From contig JADKHE010000009.1 of assembly GCA_016721925.1 (NCBI GenBank), positions 1-64,000 of the forward strand: DNA of 64,000 nt, in the 5' to 3' direction. The notes under the pieces are model-generated. The model did no database searches. It worked only from the letters and a program-made list of their open reading frames with translations, and was not told the origin of the DNA. Below, piece by piece: positions 47,157-55,657 of the stretch (the stretch's first letter is position 1; the number at the start of each line of letters is the position of its first letter). The DNA comes from Candidatus Skiveiella danica (GTDB lineage: Bacteria > Pseudomonadota > Gammaproteobacteria > Burkholderiales > Burkholderiaceae_C). The translations under genes were made by a program, and so were the position numbers.

Positions 47157-47843
47157 ATGGCACACCCCAATGCATCCCTGAGCCTGCGGGTTCTGGCACG
47201 CTTGTTGTCGTACCCGGACGCCGAGCTGCGCGCGCACACTGCCGGACCTGCGCAGGCCCTGCGCGCCGAAGGCGCCGTGCCGCCCGCCCGGGCGGCGGAG
47301 CTCGACGCCCTGATGCGCGCTGAGCGCGGCAACGCGATCGAGACCGAGGCCGACTACGTCGAGCTGTTCGACCGCGGCCGCGCCACCTCGCTGCACCTGT
47401 TCGAGCATGTGCACGGCGACTCGCGCGACCGCGGCCCGGCCATGATCGACCTGGCGCAGACCTACGAGAAGGCGGGCCTCTACCTGGCCCCCGGCGAGAT
47501 GCCCGACCACCTGCCGGTGGTGCTGGAGTTCGCCTCCACGCAGCCGCCGAAAGAGGCGCGGGCCTTCCTGGGCGAGATGGCGCACATCTTCAACGCGCTG
47601 TTCGCTGCGCTGAACCAACGCCATAGTCCCTATGCGAGCGTGCTGGGTGCGCTGCTGGAACTCAGCGGCGAGCGCGCGCAGGCGGTCAAGACTGTTCCGG
47701 ACGAGGAACTGGACATCGCCTGGGAGGAGCCGGTGGCCTTTGACGGCTGCTCGTCGAAAGGACAGACCAAACCGGGGCAGTCTCAACCCATTCATTTCGT
47801 GACAGAAGGCGCTCCGGCAAGCCGCGGCGCAAGGAGCATCACC
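47157..47843 (+). CDS. narJ: nitrate reductase assembly chaperone (no stop codon before narI)
   Basis: About 229 residues. Cytoplasmic chaperone that holds NarG until the molybdenum cofactor and FS0 are inserted. Conserved blocks: LARLLSYPDAELRAH, ADYVELFDRGRATSLHLFEHVHGDSRDRGPAMIDL (residues ~62-96), YEKAGLYLAPGEMPDHLPVVLEFAS and the Gly/Gln-rich C-terminal tail CSSKGQTKPGQSQPIHFV. The frame then runs without a stop into NarI, giving a 472-residue NarJ-NarI chain. Because narI has its own ribosome site and ATG, I end narJ there; a lost base in the tail that would normally give a stop is the simplest cause. Confidence 0.88.
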
Positions 47844-48575
47844 ATGAACGCACTCGACACTTTCCTTTTCGGCTACTACCCCTACATCTGCCTCACGGTG
47901 TTCCTGCTGGGCAGCCTGATCCGCTTCGACCGCGACCAGTACACCTGGAAGAGCGACTCCTCGCAACTGCTGCGAGCCGGCCAGCTGCGCTGGGGCAGCA
48001 ACCTGTTCCACATCGGCGTCCTGTTCCTGTTCTTTGGCCACTTTGTCGGCATGTTGACGCCCCATTTCGTGTACGAGCACTTCGTCAGCGCTGGAACCAA
48101 GCAGCTCGGGGCGATGGTGGCGGGTGGGGTGGCCGGCGTGCTGGGCTTCATCGGCGTCAGCCTGCTGCTGCACCGGCGATTGAGCGACCCCCGCATCCGG
48201 ATCAACTCGCGCACCAGCGACATCGTGCTGCTGGTGCTGCTGTGGCTGCAACTGGCCCTGGGTCTGGCGACCCTGCCGCTGTCGGCCCAGCACCTGGACG
48301 GCAGCATGATGATGAAGCTGGCCGAATGGTCGCAGCGGATCGTGACCTTCCGCGCCGGTGCGCCCGAACTGCTGGCCGAAGCCGGCTGGATCTTCAAGGC
48401 CCACATGTTCCTGGGCATGAGCATCTTCCTGATCTTCCCGTTCACCCGGCTGGTGCATGTGTGGAGCGGCTTTGGCACAGCAGCCTATCTGGTGCGTCCG
48501 CACCAGGTGGTTCGTGCCCGGCGCCTGAACGTCCCGGCCGGTCAAACACAGCCTCGCTCCGGCGCTGGCGTCTGA
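47844..48575 (+). CDS. narI: respiratory nitrate reductase gamma subunit (cytochrome b)
   Basis: 243 residues with five membrane helices. Takes electrons from ubiquinol at the periplasmic side through two b haems. Start MNALDTFLFGYYPYICLTVFLLG with AAGGAG 8 bases before ATG 47844. Haem-ligand histidines fit SNLFHIGVLFLFFGHFVGMLTP (two His) and FKAHMFLGMSIFLIFPFTRLVHVWSG (two His). SLIRFDRDQYTWKSDSSQLL is the usual loop. In frame with narJ (see there). The stop at 48573 is 10 bp before the next start. Confidence 0.93.
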   Translation: MNALDTFLFGYYPYICLTVFLLGSLIRFDRDQYTWKSDSSQLLRAGQLRWGSNLFHIGVLFLFFGHFVGMLTPHFVYEHFVSAGTKQLGAMVAGGVAGVLGFIGVSLLLHRRLSDPRIRINSRTSDIVLLVLLWLQLALGLATLPLSAQHLDGSMMMKLAEWSQRIVTFRAGAPELLAEAGWIFKAHMFLGMSIFLIFPFTRLVHVWSGFGTAAYLVRPHQVVRARRLNVPAGQTQPRSGAGV

Positions 48576-48584
48576 GGAGTGAAC

Positions 48585-49376
48585 ATGGCCGATACGACGA
48601 TCACACCGACCGGCTTCGCTCGCGTCAATGGCGTGGCTTTGCAGTCAAACGATGGCATGTTGAGTGACGAAGAGCTTCGCCAGCGCGCCTGCTCCGAGCT
48701 GTTGCGACAGGCTGCCATCGCCGAGGGCCTGCTTGACGGCGCCGATGCGCCGTCGGATGACGGCGTGCTGAGCGAAGCGGCCAGCGAGGCGATTGAGGCG
48801 CTGCTGGAAAAGTGCGTGGTGGTGCCGGAACCTTCCGAAGAGGCCTGTCGGCGGCACCATGCCGCCCATCGGACGCTCTACAGCACCGGTGAGCGGGTGC
48901 GGGCGCGTCACATCCTGTTCGCGGTCACGCAGGGCGTGGATGTGAGCGCCCTGCGCCAGCGCGCCGAGGCCACCTTGCTGGACGTGCGCTGTCATGACCC
49001 CAAGGCCGCCGAAGACGCATTTGCCAAAGCGGCGGCCAGCCTGTCCAACTGCCCCAGCGGGTCGGCGGGCGGAGACCTGGGCTGGCTGACGTCCGAGGCG
49101 TGCGCGCCGGAGTTCGCACGCGAGCTGTTCGGCCATGCGGAGGTGGGCGTGCTGCCCAGGCTCGTGCACAGCCGCTTTGGCCTGCATGTGGTCGAGGTTC
49201 TGGAACGCGATCCCGGCGTGGAGCAGCCTTTTGAGCCCGTGCGGGGCGCCGTGACCATGGCGTTGCGCCAGACGGCCTACGTGACCGCGTTGCGCCAGTA
49301 CCTTCGCGTGCTGGCGGGACAAGCCCGCATCGAAGGGGTCGATATCGAGGCCGCTGAGACGCCCCTGGTCCAGTGA
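48585..49376 (+). CDS. nar-operon parvulin-type peptidyl-prolyl isomerase A
   Basis: 263 residues, no signal peptide, so cytoplasmic. N-terminal helical part (MLSDEELRQRACSELLRQAAIAEGLL), then a parvulin domain (residues ~100-205) with RARHILFAV, GSAGGDLGWLTSEACAPEFARELF and VHSRFGLHVVEVLERDPG. It is NifM-like. A NifM-type isomerase behind narI is known from other Proteobacteria and is thought to help mature the nitrate reductase. ATG 48585 has GAGGAG 6 bases upstream; a GTG two codons earlier is the alternative. Paralogous to the next gene. Confidence 0.85.
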   Translation: MADTTITPTGFARVNGVALQSNDGMLSDEELRQRACSELLRQAAIAEGLLDGADAPSDDGVLSEAASEAIEALLEKCVVVPEPSEEACRRHHAAHRTLYSTGERVRARHILFAVTQGVDVSALRQRAEATLLDVRCHDPKAAEDAFAKAAASLSNCPSGSAGGDLGWLTSEACAPEFARELFGHAEVGVLPRLVHSRFGLHVVEVLERDPGVEQPFEPVRGAVTMALRQTAYVTALRQYLRVLAGQARIEGVDIEAAETPLVQ

Positions 49377-49452
49377 GCGCTCTGGCGCACGGGTGGCGGG
49401 CGTTTCAGTTGAATTCCGGTTGTTGTGACAGGCAGGACGTGGGGAAAGTCGA

Positions 49453-50313
49453 ATGAGGCTGCAGTCGACGACGGTCACGGGGTGTGGTAGCTGCGCCTGC
49501 CAGTGCGCGGCGGCGACCGTTTCACTCCCCGCAGTCACCGTCAATGACGTGCTTCTGCCCGATGCGGATCTTTACGCCGATCCGGTCAGTCTGTCCACAC
49601 GGGTGGTGGGCGAGATTCTGCGTCAGCGGGCGGTGGCCGCCGGCCTGTTGCCCGACGCGGCGGGAACGGTTGCGCCACCGGTTGACGACGCCGCGCGGCG
49701 CGTGATGCTTGCGATGCTGGACCCGCCAGCGCCGCTCCCGCCTGCGACCGAGGAAGAATGCCAGACCTATTACGCGGCCAACAGCCACGCCTACCTGCAA
49801 GGGCAGGCTTTGCATGTGCGGCATATCCTGTTCGCGGTGGCGCCGGAGGTCAATGTTCACGCCTTGCTGGTCCAGGCGGAGCGTGCACTTGTCGAGTTGT
49901 CGCGCCCCGGTGTCGCGCCCGAGCGGTTTGCCGAGTTGGCGGCCGAGCTGTCGGCCTGTCCCACGCGGGCGATCGGCGGGGATCTGGGATGGGTCGGTCC
50001 GCATGACTGCGAGCCGGAACTGGCCAACGAACTGTTCGACCAGCGCCACTCGCGATGGGGCATGGGCGTGCATCCCAGGTTGATCCACACCGGACACGGC
50101 TTTCATATCATCGAGGTGCTGGGTCGGCGCAAGGGCCGGCCGATCCCCTACCCCCAGGCTCGCGCGTCCATCGCGGGCGATCTGGCGGTGCAGCGGCAAG
50201 CCTTGGCGCGGGAGAACTCGCTGCGTTCACTGATCGCGCAGGCACGGGTGCAGGGGATCGACGTGAATACGCTGCTGCTGGAGGAGTCTTTGCGGTTCTG
50301 GTGCCATGACTGA
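49453..50313 (+). CDS. nar-operon parvulin-type peptidyl-prolyl isomerase B, Cys-rich N-terminus
   Basis: 286 residues, cytoplasmic. N-terminus carries TGCGSCACQCAAATV, four cysteines in nine residues that could bind metal or a cluster; this is absent from isomerase A. Parvulin domain (residues ~120-225): VRHILFAVAPEVNV, IGGDLGWVGPHDCEPELANELF, HTGHGFHIIEVLGRRKGR. Second copy of the isomerase in the same operon, more distant in sequence than a recent duplicate. The stop overlaps the carbonic anhydrase start by 8 bp, so the two are co-translated. Confidence 0.82.
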   Translation: MRLQSTTVTGCGSCACQCAAATVSLPAVTVNDVLLPDADLYADPVSLSTRVVGEILRQRAVAAGLLPDAAGTVAPPVDDAARRVMLAMLDPPAPLPPATEEECQTYYAANSHAYLQGQALHVRHILFAVAPEVNVHALLVQAERALVELSRPGVAPERFAELAAELSACPTRAIGGDLGWVGPHDCEPELANELFDQRHSRWGMGVHPRLIHTGHGFHIIEVLGRRKGRPIPYPQARASIAGDLAVQRQALARENSLRSLIAQARVQGIDVNTLLLEESLRFWCHD

Positions 50314-50998
50314 CAAGGCCAGCGAAAAGGACGATCTGCTGCTGCGTCTGCGATCGTTCCATTCTGAGTATTTCCCGCTGCACCAGCAGCGGTTCCAGGA
50401 TCTGGTGGCCCAGGGGCAGCATCCCAAGACCTTGTTCATCGGCTGCTCCGACTCCCGTCTGGTTCCCTACCTGCTCACCGGCACTGGCCCGGGGGAGTTG
50501 TTCATCGTGCGCAACGTGGGCGCCTTCGTGCCCCCGTACGATGGCTCGCATGGCCTGCACGGCACCATGGCGGCGGTCGAGTTTGCAGTGCTGAACCTGA
50601 AGGTTGAGCGCATCATTGTCTGTGGGCATACCCATTGCGGCGCCATCCGCGCGGCGTACGAAGGCGTGCCCGACGAAGCCCGCAACCTGAAGGCCTGGCT
50701 GAAGCTGGCCGACGAGGCCATCCTGCCCGTGCAGTCCAGCCCCGAGGCGCACTACCGCAGCGAGCAGCGCGCGGTGGTGTTGCAACTCGAAAGGCTGATG
50801 GAGTACCCGATGGTGCGGCGCCAGGTCGAAAGCGGTCATCTCACCTTGCACGGCTGGCATTACGTGATCGAGGAAGGGGAAATCCATGTGTTCGATGCGC
50901 AGCGCGGTGATTTCGTGCCGGCCTCGCAGGCGTCCAACAGTGGAACCGGTCCCTACCAAGCCTATGTCGAGCATGATGGGCAGATCCTGGATCTGTGA
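50306..50998 (+). CDS. beta-class carbonic anhydrase
   Basis: 230 residues. Interconverts carbon dioxide and bicarbonate. Zinc and catalytic motifs: C47-S-D49-S-R51, VCGHTHCGAIRAA (His and Cys zinc ligands near residue 107-110), NVGAFVPPYDGSHG, and the C-terminal helix-barrel section GWHYVIEEGEIHVFDAQRGDF. Overlaps the preceding isomerase gene. Its presence in a nitrate-reductase operon may help pH balance or carboxylation during anaerobic growth; that is inference. Confidence 0.9.
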   Translation: MTDKASEKDDLLLRLRSFHSEYFPLHQQRFQDLVAQGQHPKTLFIGCSDSRLVPYLLTGTGPGELFIVRNVGAFVPPYDGSHGLHGTMAAVEFAVLNLKVERIIVCGHTHCGAIRAAYEGVPDEARNLKAWLKLADEAILPVQSSPEAHYRSEQRAVVLQLERLMEYPMVRRQVESGHLTLHGWHYVIEEGEIHVFDAQRGDFVPASQASNSGTGPYQAYVEHDGQILDL

Positions 50999-51047
50999 AC
51001 CGGGGCGTCGGCGGCCGCGGTCTTGCAAGACTGGCAGCCTCCGAGCC

Positions 51048-51059
51048 GACAAATTTGTC
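51048..51059. promoter_or_regulatory. 12-bp perfect palindrome upstream of nrdJ
   Basis: GACAAATTTGTC, 182 bp before the nrdJ start, in the 243-bp spacer after the carbonic anhydrase gene. Candidate regulator site; it is not an FNR box and not an NrdR box. No other structure was recognised in this spacer, and I found no convincing cobalamin riboswitch there. Confidence 0.3.
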
Positions 51060-51241
51060 TCAGGTCAAAGAATGGAGAAGATCGCGTCGCAAATGTCCGG
51101 GGGCTTCACCAAAGGACTATGCTGTCGGTTTTCGGGCCGACCACCTGGCGCAAGCGGCCCGGGTACCGAATCACTGGATTTCGACGGTGCCCGCTGGCAG
51201 GGTGGCCAGCGCCGGGCACCTGCATTTTTGGAGCACTTTTC

Positions 51242-53674
51242 ATGAAACGCGACAGCTTTGGCCGTCCCCAGGACGCCACCGCGACCCAGCCCATCAGCCA
51301 CGACGTGCTGAAGGAAAAATACCTCAAAGCCGGTGAAAGCGGCTTTGAGGACGTTTATCGGCGCGTCGCCCGTGCGCTGGCTTCGGTCGAGTCCGAAGCC
51401 GATCGGGCGAAGTACGAGGCCCTGTTCCTGGACAACCTGCATGCCGGCGCCATCGGCGCGGGCCGCATCATGAGCGCGGCCGGCACCGACATCCAGGCCA
51501 CCCTGATCAACTGCTTCGTGCAGCCCGTGGGCGACTGCATCCAGGGCGTGGACGACGGCGGCTACCCCGGCATCTACGAAGCCCTGCGCGAGGCGGCCGA
51601 AACCATGCGCCGCGGCGGCGGCGTGGGCTATGACTTCTCGCGCATTCGCCCGCGTGGCGCCGAGGTCAAGGCCACCGCCTCCGTGGCTTCGGGGCCGTGC
51701 AGCTACATCAACGTGTTCGACCAGTCCTGCTCCACGGTGGAGAGCGCCGGCGCCCGCCGCGGCGCGCAGATGGGCGTGCTGCGCATCGACCACCCGGACG
51801 TGATGGATTTCATCACCGCCAAGCGCACGCCGGGGCGCTGGAACAACTTCAACGTGTCGGTGGGGGTGCCCGATACGTTCATGCAGGCGCTTGGGGACGA
51901 CCAGCCCTGGGAATTGGTGCACCGTGCGCGCCCCAGCGCCAGCCTGATCGCGCAGGGCGCGTTCCAGCGTGCGGACGGCTTATGGGTCTACCAGACAATG
52001 GCCGCGCGGGAACTGTGGGATACGGTGATGAAGTCGGCCTACGACTTTGCCGAGCCAGGCATCCTGTTTCTGGACCACATCAACCTGGACAACAATCTTC
52101 GGTATTGCGAGGCGATTGCCGCGACCAATCCCTGCGGTGAGCAGCCGTTGCCCCCCTATGGCTGCTGCGACCTCGGGCCGATCATCCTGACGCGCTTTGT
52201 GCGCCATCCCTTTGGTTTCGATGGGGTGCCGGCGTTCGATTTCGAGTCTTTCGAGCGTTCCGTCGCGCTGCAGGTACGCGCACTCGACAACGTGCTCGAT
52301 GTCACGTTCTGGCCGTTGCAGCAGCAGCGCGAGGAGTCCGCGGCCAAGCGCCGCATCGGCGTGGGCTTCACCGGCATGGGCAACGCGCTGGCCATGCTGT
52401 GCCTGCGCTACGACGCGCCCGACGGCCGGGAGATGGCCGCGCGTATCGCGGCGCGCATGCGGGATGCGGCGTACGCCGCCTCGGTGGCGCTGGCCCGCGA
52501 GAAGGGCGCGTTTCCGAAATTCGAGGCCGAAGGCTACCTGGCCGCCGGCACCTTCGCCAGCCGCCTGCCCGGCGACCTGCAGCAGGCGATCCGCGCGCAC
52601 GGCATCCGCAACAGCCACCTGCTGTCGATCGCCCCCACCGGCACCGTGAGCCTGGCCTTTGCCGACAACGCCTCCAACGGCATCGAGCCCGCGTTCTCGT
52701 GGATGTACCGGCGCAAGAAGCGCGAGTCCGACGGCAGCACGACCGAATACGCGGTGGAAGACCACGCCTGGCGCCTGTACCGTGAATTCGGCGGCGACGT
52801 GGACAAGCTGCCCGACTACTTCATCTCCGCGCTGGACATGCCCGCCGCCAGCCACATCGCCATGATGGAAGCGGTGCAGCCCTTCATCGACACCGCGATC
52901 TCCAAGACCGTCAACGTGCCGGCGGAGTGCCCGTACGACGATTTCAAGGGTTTGTATCTGCAAGCCTGGCGGGCCCGCCTCAAGGGGCTGGCGACCTACC
53001 GGCCGAACAGCATTCTGGGCGCGGTGCTGGAGACCGGCAGCGCCAAGGCCGATGCGGCCGCGGCACCGGTGATCGTGGTGGATCCGATGCGCACCGTGAT
53101 CGAAAGCCGGCCCAAGGGCGCCTTGTCGGCGGTGGCCGAGAAGGTCGAGTACTGGACGCAGGAGGGACACAAGACGCTGTACCTGATCGTCTCCTTCCTG
53201 CCGGTTCCGGCGGCAGAAGGCTCGGGCACCGTCGAGCGTGCGATCGAATTCTTCATGCCGGTGGGCCAGAGCGGCGAGTCTCAGCAATGGATCACGTCGA
53301 GCATGCGGATGCTTTCGCTGGCTGCGCGCGGCGGCTTCCTGGAGCGGGCGCTGGGCGACATGCGCAAGGTGGCGTGGGACCGCGGACCCGTGCGCCTGGG
53401 CACGTATGAAAAGGCCGATGGCACGCGGGTGCCGATGTGGCACGACTCGGAGGTCGCGGCCATCGCCTTCGCGGTGCAGAACATCATCGCGCGGCGCGCC
53501 AGCCACGCGGCGGCGGGCGCTGCCGCCGTCCAGCCTTCGGCCGGCGCGGCAGCCGGCCTGGCGCCCCCGGTGATGGCGGGCAAGAAGTGCAGTGAATGCG
53601 GCGCCCATGCCGTGATCCGCAAGGACGGCTGCGATTACTGCACGCAGTGCGGGCACCTCGGGACCTGTGGGTGA
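51242..53674 (+). CDS. nrdJ: adenosylcobalamin-dependent (class II) ribonucleoside-diphosphate reductase
   Basis: 810 residues. Makes deoxyribonucleotides without oxygen using vitamin B12. Active-site features: Cys in LINCFVQPVGD (~residue 97), FSRIRPRGAEVKATASVASGPCSYINVFD, the radical/redox loop NPCGEQPLPPYGCCDLG (~300-316), APTGTVSLAFADNASNGIEPAFS and ISKTVNVPAECPYDDF. The last ~35 residues carry KKCSECGAHAVIRKDGCDYCTQCG, a Cys-rich tail for reducing the active site. Start ATG 51242 (MKRDSFGRPQDATATQPISHDVL). Its place behind the nitrate reductase operon fits a need for dNTPs during anaerobic growth. The GTG of the next gene overlaps its stop. Confidence 0.93.
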   Translation: MKRDSFGRPQDATATQPISHDVLKEKYLKAGESGFEDVYRRVARALASVESEADRAKYEALFLDNLHAGAIGAGRIMSAAGTDIQATLINCFVQPVGDCIQGVDDGGYPGIYEALREAAETMRRGGGVGYDFSRIRPRGAEVKATASVASGPCSYINVFDQSCSTVESAGARRGAQMGVLRIDHPDVMDFITAKRTPGRWNNFNVSVGVPDTFMQALGDDQPWELVHRARPSASLIAQGAFQRADGLWVYQTMAARELWDTVMKSAYDFAEPGILFLDHINLDNNLRYCEAIAATNPCGEQPLPPYGCCDLGPIILTRFVRHPFGFDGVPAFDFESFERSVALQVRALDNVLDVTFWPLQQQREESAAKRRIGVGFTGMGNALAMLCLRYDAPDGREMAARIAARMRDAAYAASVALAREKGAFPKFEAEGYLAAGTFASRLPGDLQQAIRAHGIRNSHLLSIAPTGTVSLAFADNASNGIEPAFSWMYRRKKRESDGSTTEYAVEDHAWRLYREFGGDVDKLPDYFISALDMPAASHIAMMEAVQPFIDTAISKTVNVPAECPYDDFKGLYLQAWRARLKGLATYRPNSILGAVLETGSAKADAAAAPVIVVDPMRTVIESRPKGALSAVAEKVEYWTQEGHKTLYLIVSFLPVPAAEGSGTVERAIEFFMPVGQSGESQQWITSSMRMLSLAARGGFLERALGDMRKVAWDRGPVRLGTYEKADGTRVPMWHDSEVAAIAFAVQNIIARRASHAAAGAAAVQPSAGAAAGLAPPVMAGKKCSECGAHAVIRKDGCDYCTQCGHLGTCG

Positions 53675-54990
53675 GCACGCGGGCGCCGATCCCGATCCGT
53701 CCTGCCACGCGGGCAGTGCCCGGAAAAGCCGCACCGGCTCCTGATCCGGCCTGGCGCTGGCGACACCTGTTGTTGGCGCCGCACCGGCTGGGGTTTTTCC
53801 TGGCCATGGGTGTCCTGGTGTTCACGGGCGGCTGGTGGGCGCTGGTGCAGGTGGACCGGGCCAGCGCGCTGCTGAACCTCTCCTATGCGGTATCGCCCTC
53901 GCTGGTGCATGCGACGGTCATGACCTTCGGATTCATTCCCCTGTTTTTCACGGGCTTTCTGTTCACGGCCGGCCCCAAATGGCTGGGCGTGCGCGCCCTG
54001 GAGGCGCCGCAGTTGCGCGCGCCGCTGGTGCTGCTGGCGACAAGCTGGGGCTTGTGGGTGACGGGGAGCCATGTGCATGCCCGACTGGCGGCCATCGGGC
54101 TGACCGGTGCGGTGGTGGGCCTGGGCTGGATCGTCGGCTTGTTCTGGCGCCTGATCGCGGCCAGCACCGCCGAAGACCGCCTGCATGCCAAGGTCATCGG
54201 CGTGGGCGGCATCGTCGGCTGGCTGAGCCTTGCCGGGGCCTGCATCGCGGTGTGGCTGGACGCGGCCGAGATGGGCCGGGCGTTTGTGCTGACGGGCTTG
54301 TGGGGCTTCGTGGTTGTGACCTATGTGACGGTGGCACACCGCATGATTCCGTTCTTCACCTCGAGCGCGGTGCCCATGGTTGAGGTGTGGCGGCCGTTCT
54401 GGGCCCTGTGGGTGATGCTGGCGGCGGCGGCGCTGGAAGTGGTGTCCGTGTGGGTTGAGCTTTCGGGTGTCCCGGCCGGCGATGCGGGTCGGGCCTGGGT
54501 GCTGGTGCGCGGGTTGCTGGAACTGGCAGCCGGGGGCATCGTGCTGTGGCTGGCCGTGGCCTGGGGCCTGGTTCAGAGCCTGCGGATCCGCCTGCTGGGC
54601 ATGCTGCATATCGGCTTCGTCTGGCTCGGGCTTTCGTTGGTGCTGGGAGGGACCTCGCAACTGCTGGGGCTGGCGTCGGGCGCACCGGTGCTGGGCCTGG
54701 GGGCCTTGCACGCGCTGTCCATGGGGTGTCTCGGCTCGCTCATGCTGGCCATGGTCACCCGGGTGTCGTGCGGGCACAGTGGTCGTGCCCTGGTGGCCGA
54801 CAACACCGTCTGGGGGCTGTTCTGGACCCTGCAACTGGCGACGGTGCTGCGCATAACGGGCGCCGTGCCGGGCGCGCCGGGCGGGTTGATTCTGGTGGCG
54901 GCTTTGGTATGGGCGATGGTGATGGCGGTGTGGGGAGTGCGCTATGGTTCCTGGTTCGGACGCCTGCGTGTCGATGGCAAGCCCGGCTGA
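53671..54990 (+). CDS. nnrS: NnrS family haem-copper membrane protein
   Basis: 439 residues, about 12 membrane helices. NnrS proteins bind haem and copper and protect against nitrosative stress from NO made in denitrification. Typical marks: LLAPHRLGFFLAMGVLVFTGGWWALVQ, SLVHATVMTFGFIPLFFTGFLFTAGPKWL, THVHARLAA-like GSHVHARLA, VAHRMIPFFTSS, and GALHALSMGCLGSLMLAMVTRVSCGHSGR, with several conserved His. The GTG start at 53671 overlaps the nrdJ stop (GTGA). Functional link to the nitrate island is strong from context. Confidence 0.87.
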   Translation: MSTRAPIPIRPATRAVPGKAAPAPDPAWRWRHLLLAPHRLGFFLAMGVLVFTGGWWALVQVDRASALLNLSYAVSPSLVHATVMTFGFIPLFFTGFLFTAGPKWLGVRALEAPQLRAPLVLLATSWGLWVTGSHVHARLAAIGLTGAVVGLGWIVGLFWRLIAASTAEDRLHAKVIGVGGIVGWLSLAGACIAVWLDAAEMGRAFVLTGLWGFVVVTYVTVAHRMIPFFTSSAVPMVEVWRPFWALWVMLAAAALEVVSVWVELSGVPAGDAGRAWVLVRGLLELAAGGIVLWLAVAWGLVQSLRIRLLGMLHIGFVWLGLSLVLGGTSQLLGLASGAPVLGLGALHALSMGCLGSLMLAMVTRVSCGHSGRALVADNTVWGLFWTLQLATVLRITGAVPGAPGGLILVAALVWAMVMAVWGVRYGSWFGRLRVDGKPG

Positions 54991-55600
54991 AGTCCGGATG
55001 GCGGGGGCCACGCCCGGTGATGCCGCCGATTTGCTCGCCGCGGTCATTCATTCACGCCAGACCGTGCTGCCCAAGCGGCTGGGCCATCCCGCGCCCGATG
55101 CCGCGCAGCTCGCGCTGATCCTCGGCTCGGCCGCTGCGGCCCCAGATCACGGGCAGCTCACACCCTGGCGCTTCGTGATCGTGCCCGAGGACGCACGTAG
55201 CCGGCTGGCTGGGGCTTTCGCGGCTTCGCTGGTCGAGCGGGACTCCCAGGCGACGCCCGAACAGGTGGAGCAGGCGCGGGAAAAGGCCTATCGCGCGCCG
55301 CTGCTGATGCTGGCCATCGGTCAGCTGGAAAGCGGCGACCCGGACATCGACGCCAGCGAGCGGCTGATTTCAGCAGGCTGCGCCATCCAGAACATCCTGC
55401 TCACGGCCCATGCGATCGGCTTTGGCGCGGCGCTGACCAGCGGGAAAGCCTTGAAGTCACAGGCCTTGCGAACGCTGTTTGATCTCGCCCCGGGCGAAGA
55501 TGCCTTGTGCTTCATCAACATAGGCACCCCGCACAAGCGCAAACCCGCGCGGCAGCGGCCCGCCGTCGACAGCTATGTGAGCGTGCTGGCGAACGGGTGA
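54974..55600 (+). CDS. nitroreductase family protein (YdjA-like)
   Basis: 208 residues. FMN-dependent NAD(P)H oxidoreductase fold: IHSRQTVLPKRLGHPAPDAAQLALILGSAAAAPDHGQLTPWRFVIV at the front (quoted by region 27-72), LISAGCAIQNILLTAHAIGFGAALTSG and the C-terminal FINIGTPHKR. The substrate is not predictable. Start ATG 54974 overlaps the end of nnrS by 17 bp, so it is in the same operon. Confidence 0.85.
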   Translation: MASPAEVRMAGATPGDAADLLAAVIHSRQTVLPKRLGHPAPDAAQLALILGSAAAAPDHGQLTPWRFVIVPEDARSRLAGAFAASLVERDSQATPEQVEQAREKAYRAPLLMLAIGQLESGDPDIDASERLISAGCAIQNILLTAHAIGFGAALTSGKALKSQALRTLFDLAPGEDALCFINIGTPHKRKPARQRPAVDSYVSVLANG

Positions 55601-55657
55601 TGCCGGTTTGCCGCAGCGGCGTTCGGGGCCCTCCATTTTCTTGATTACCATGGGCGG

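Noticed and set aside
43318..48545. Long minus-strand open frames of 714 and 855 codons
   Set aside because: Both lie opposite narG/narH/narJ/narI, whose plus-strand products are unmistakable.
50999..51241. Possible cobalamin riboswitch before nrdJ
   Set aside because: Looked for the B12-box-like conserved core because NrdJ uses B12; no convincing box or pairing was found.
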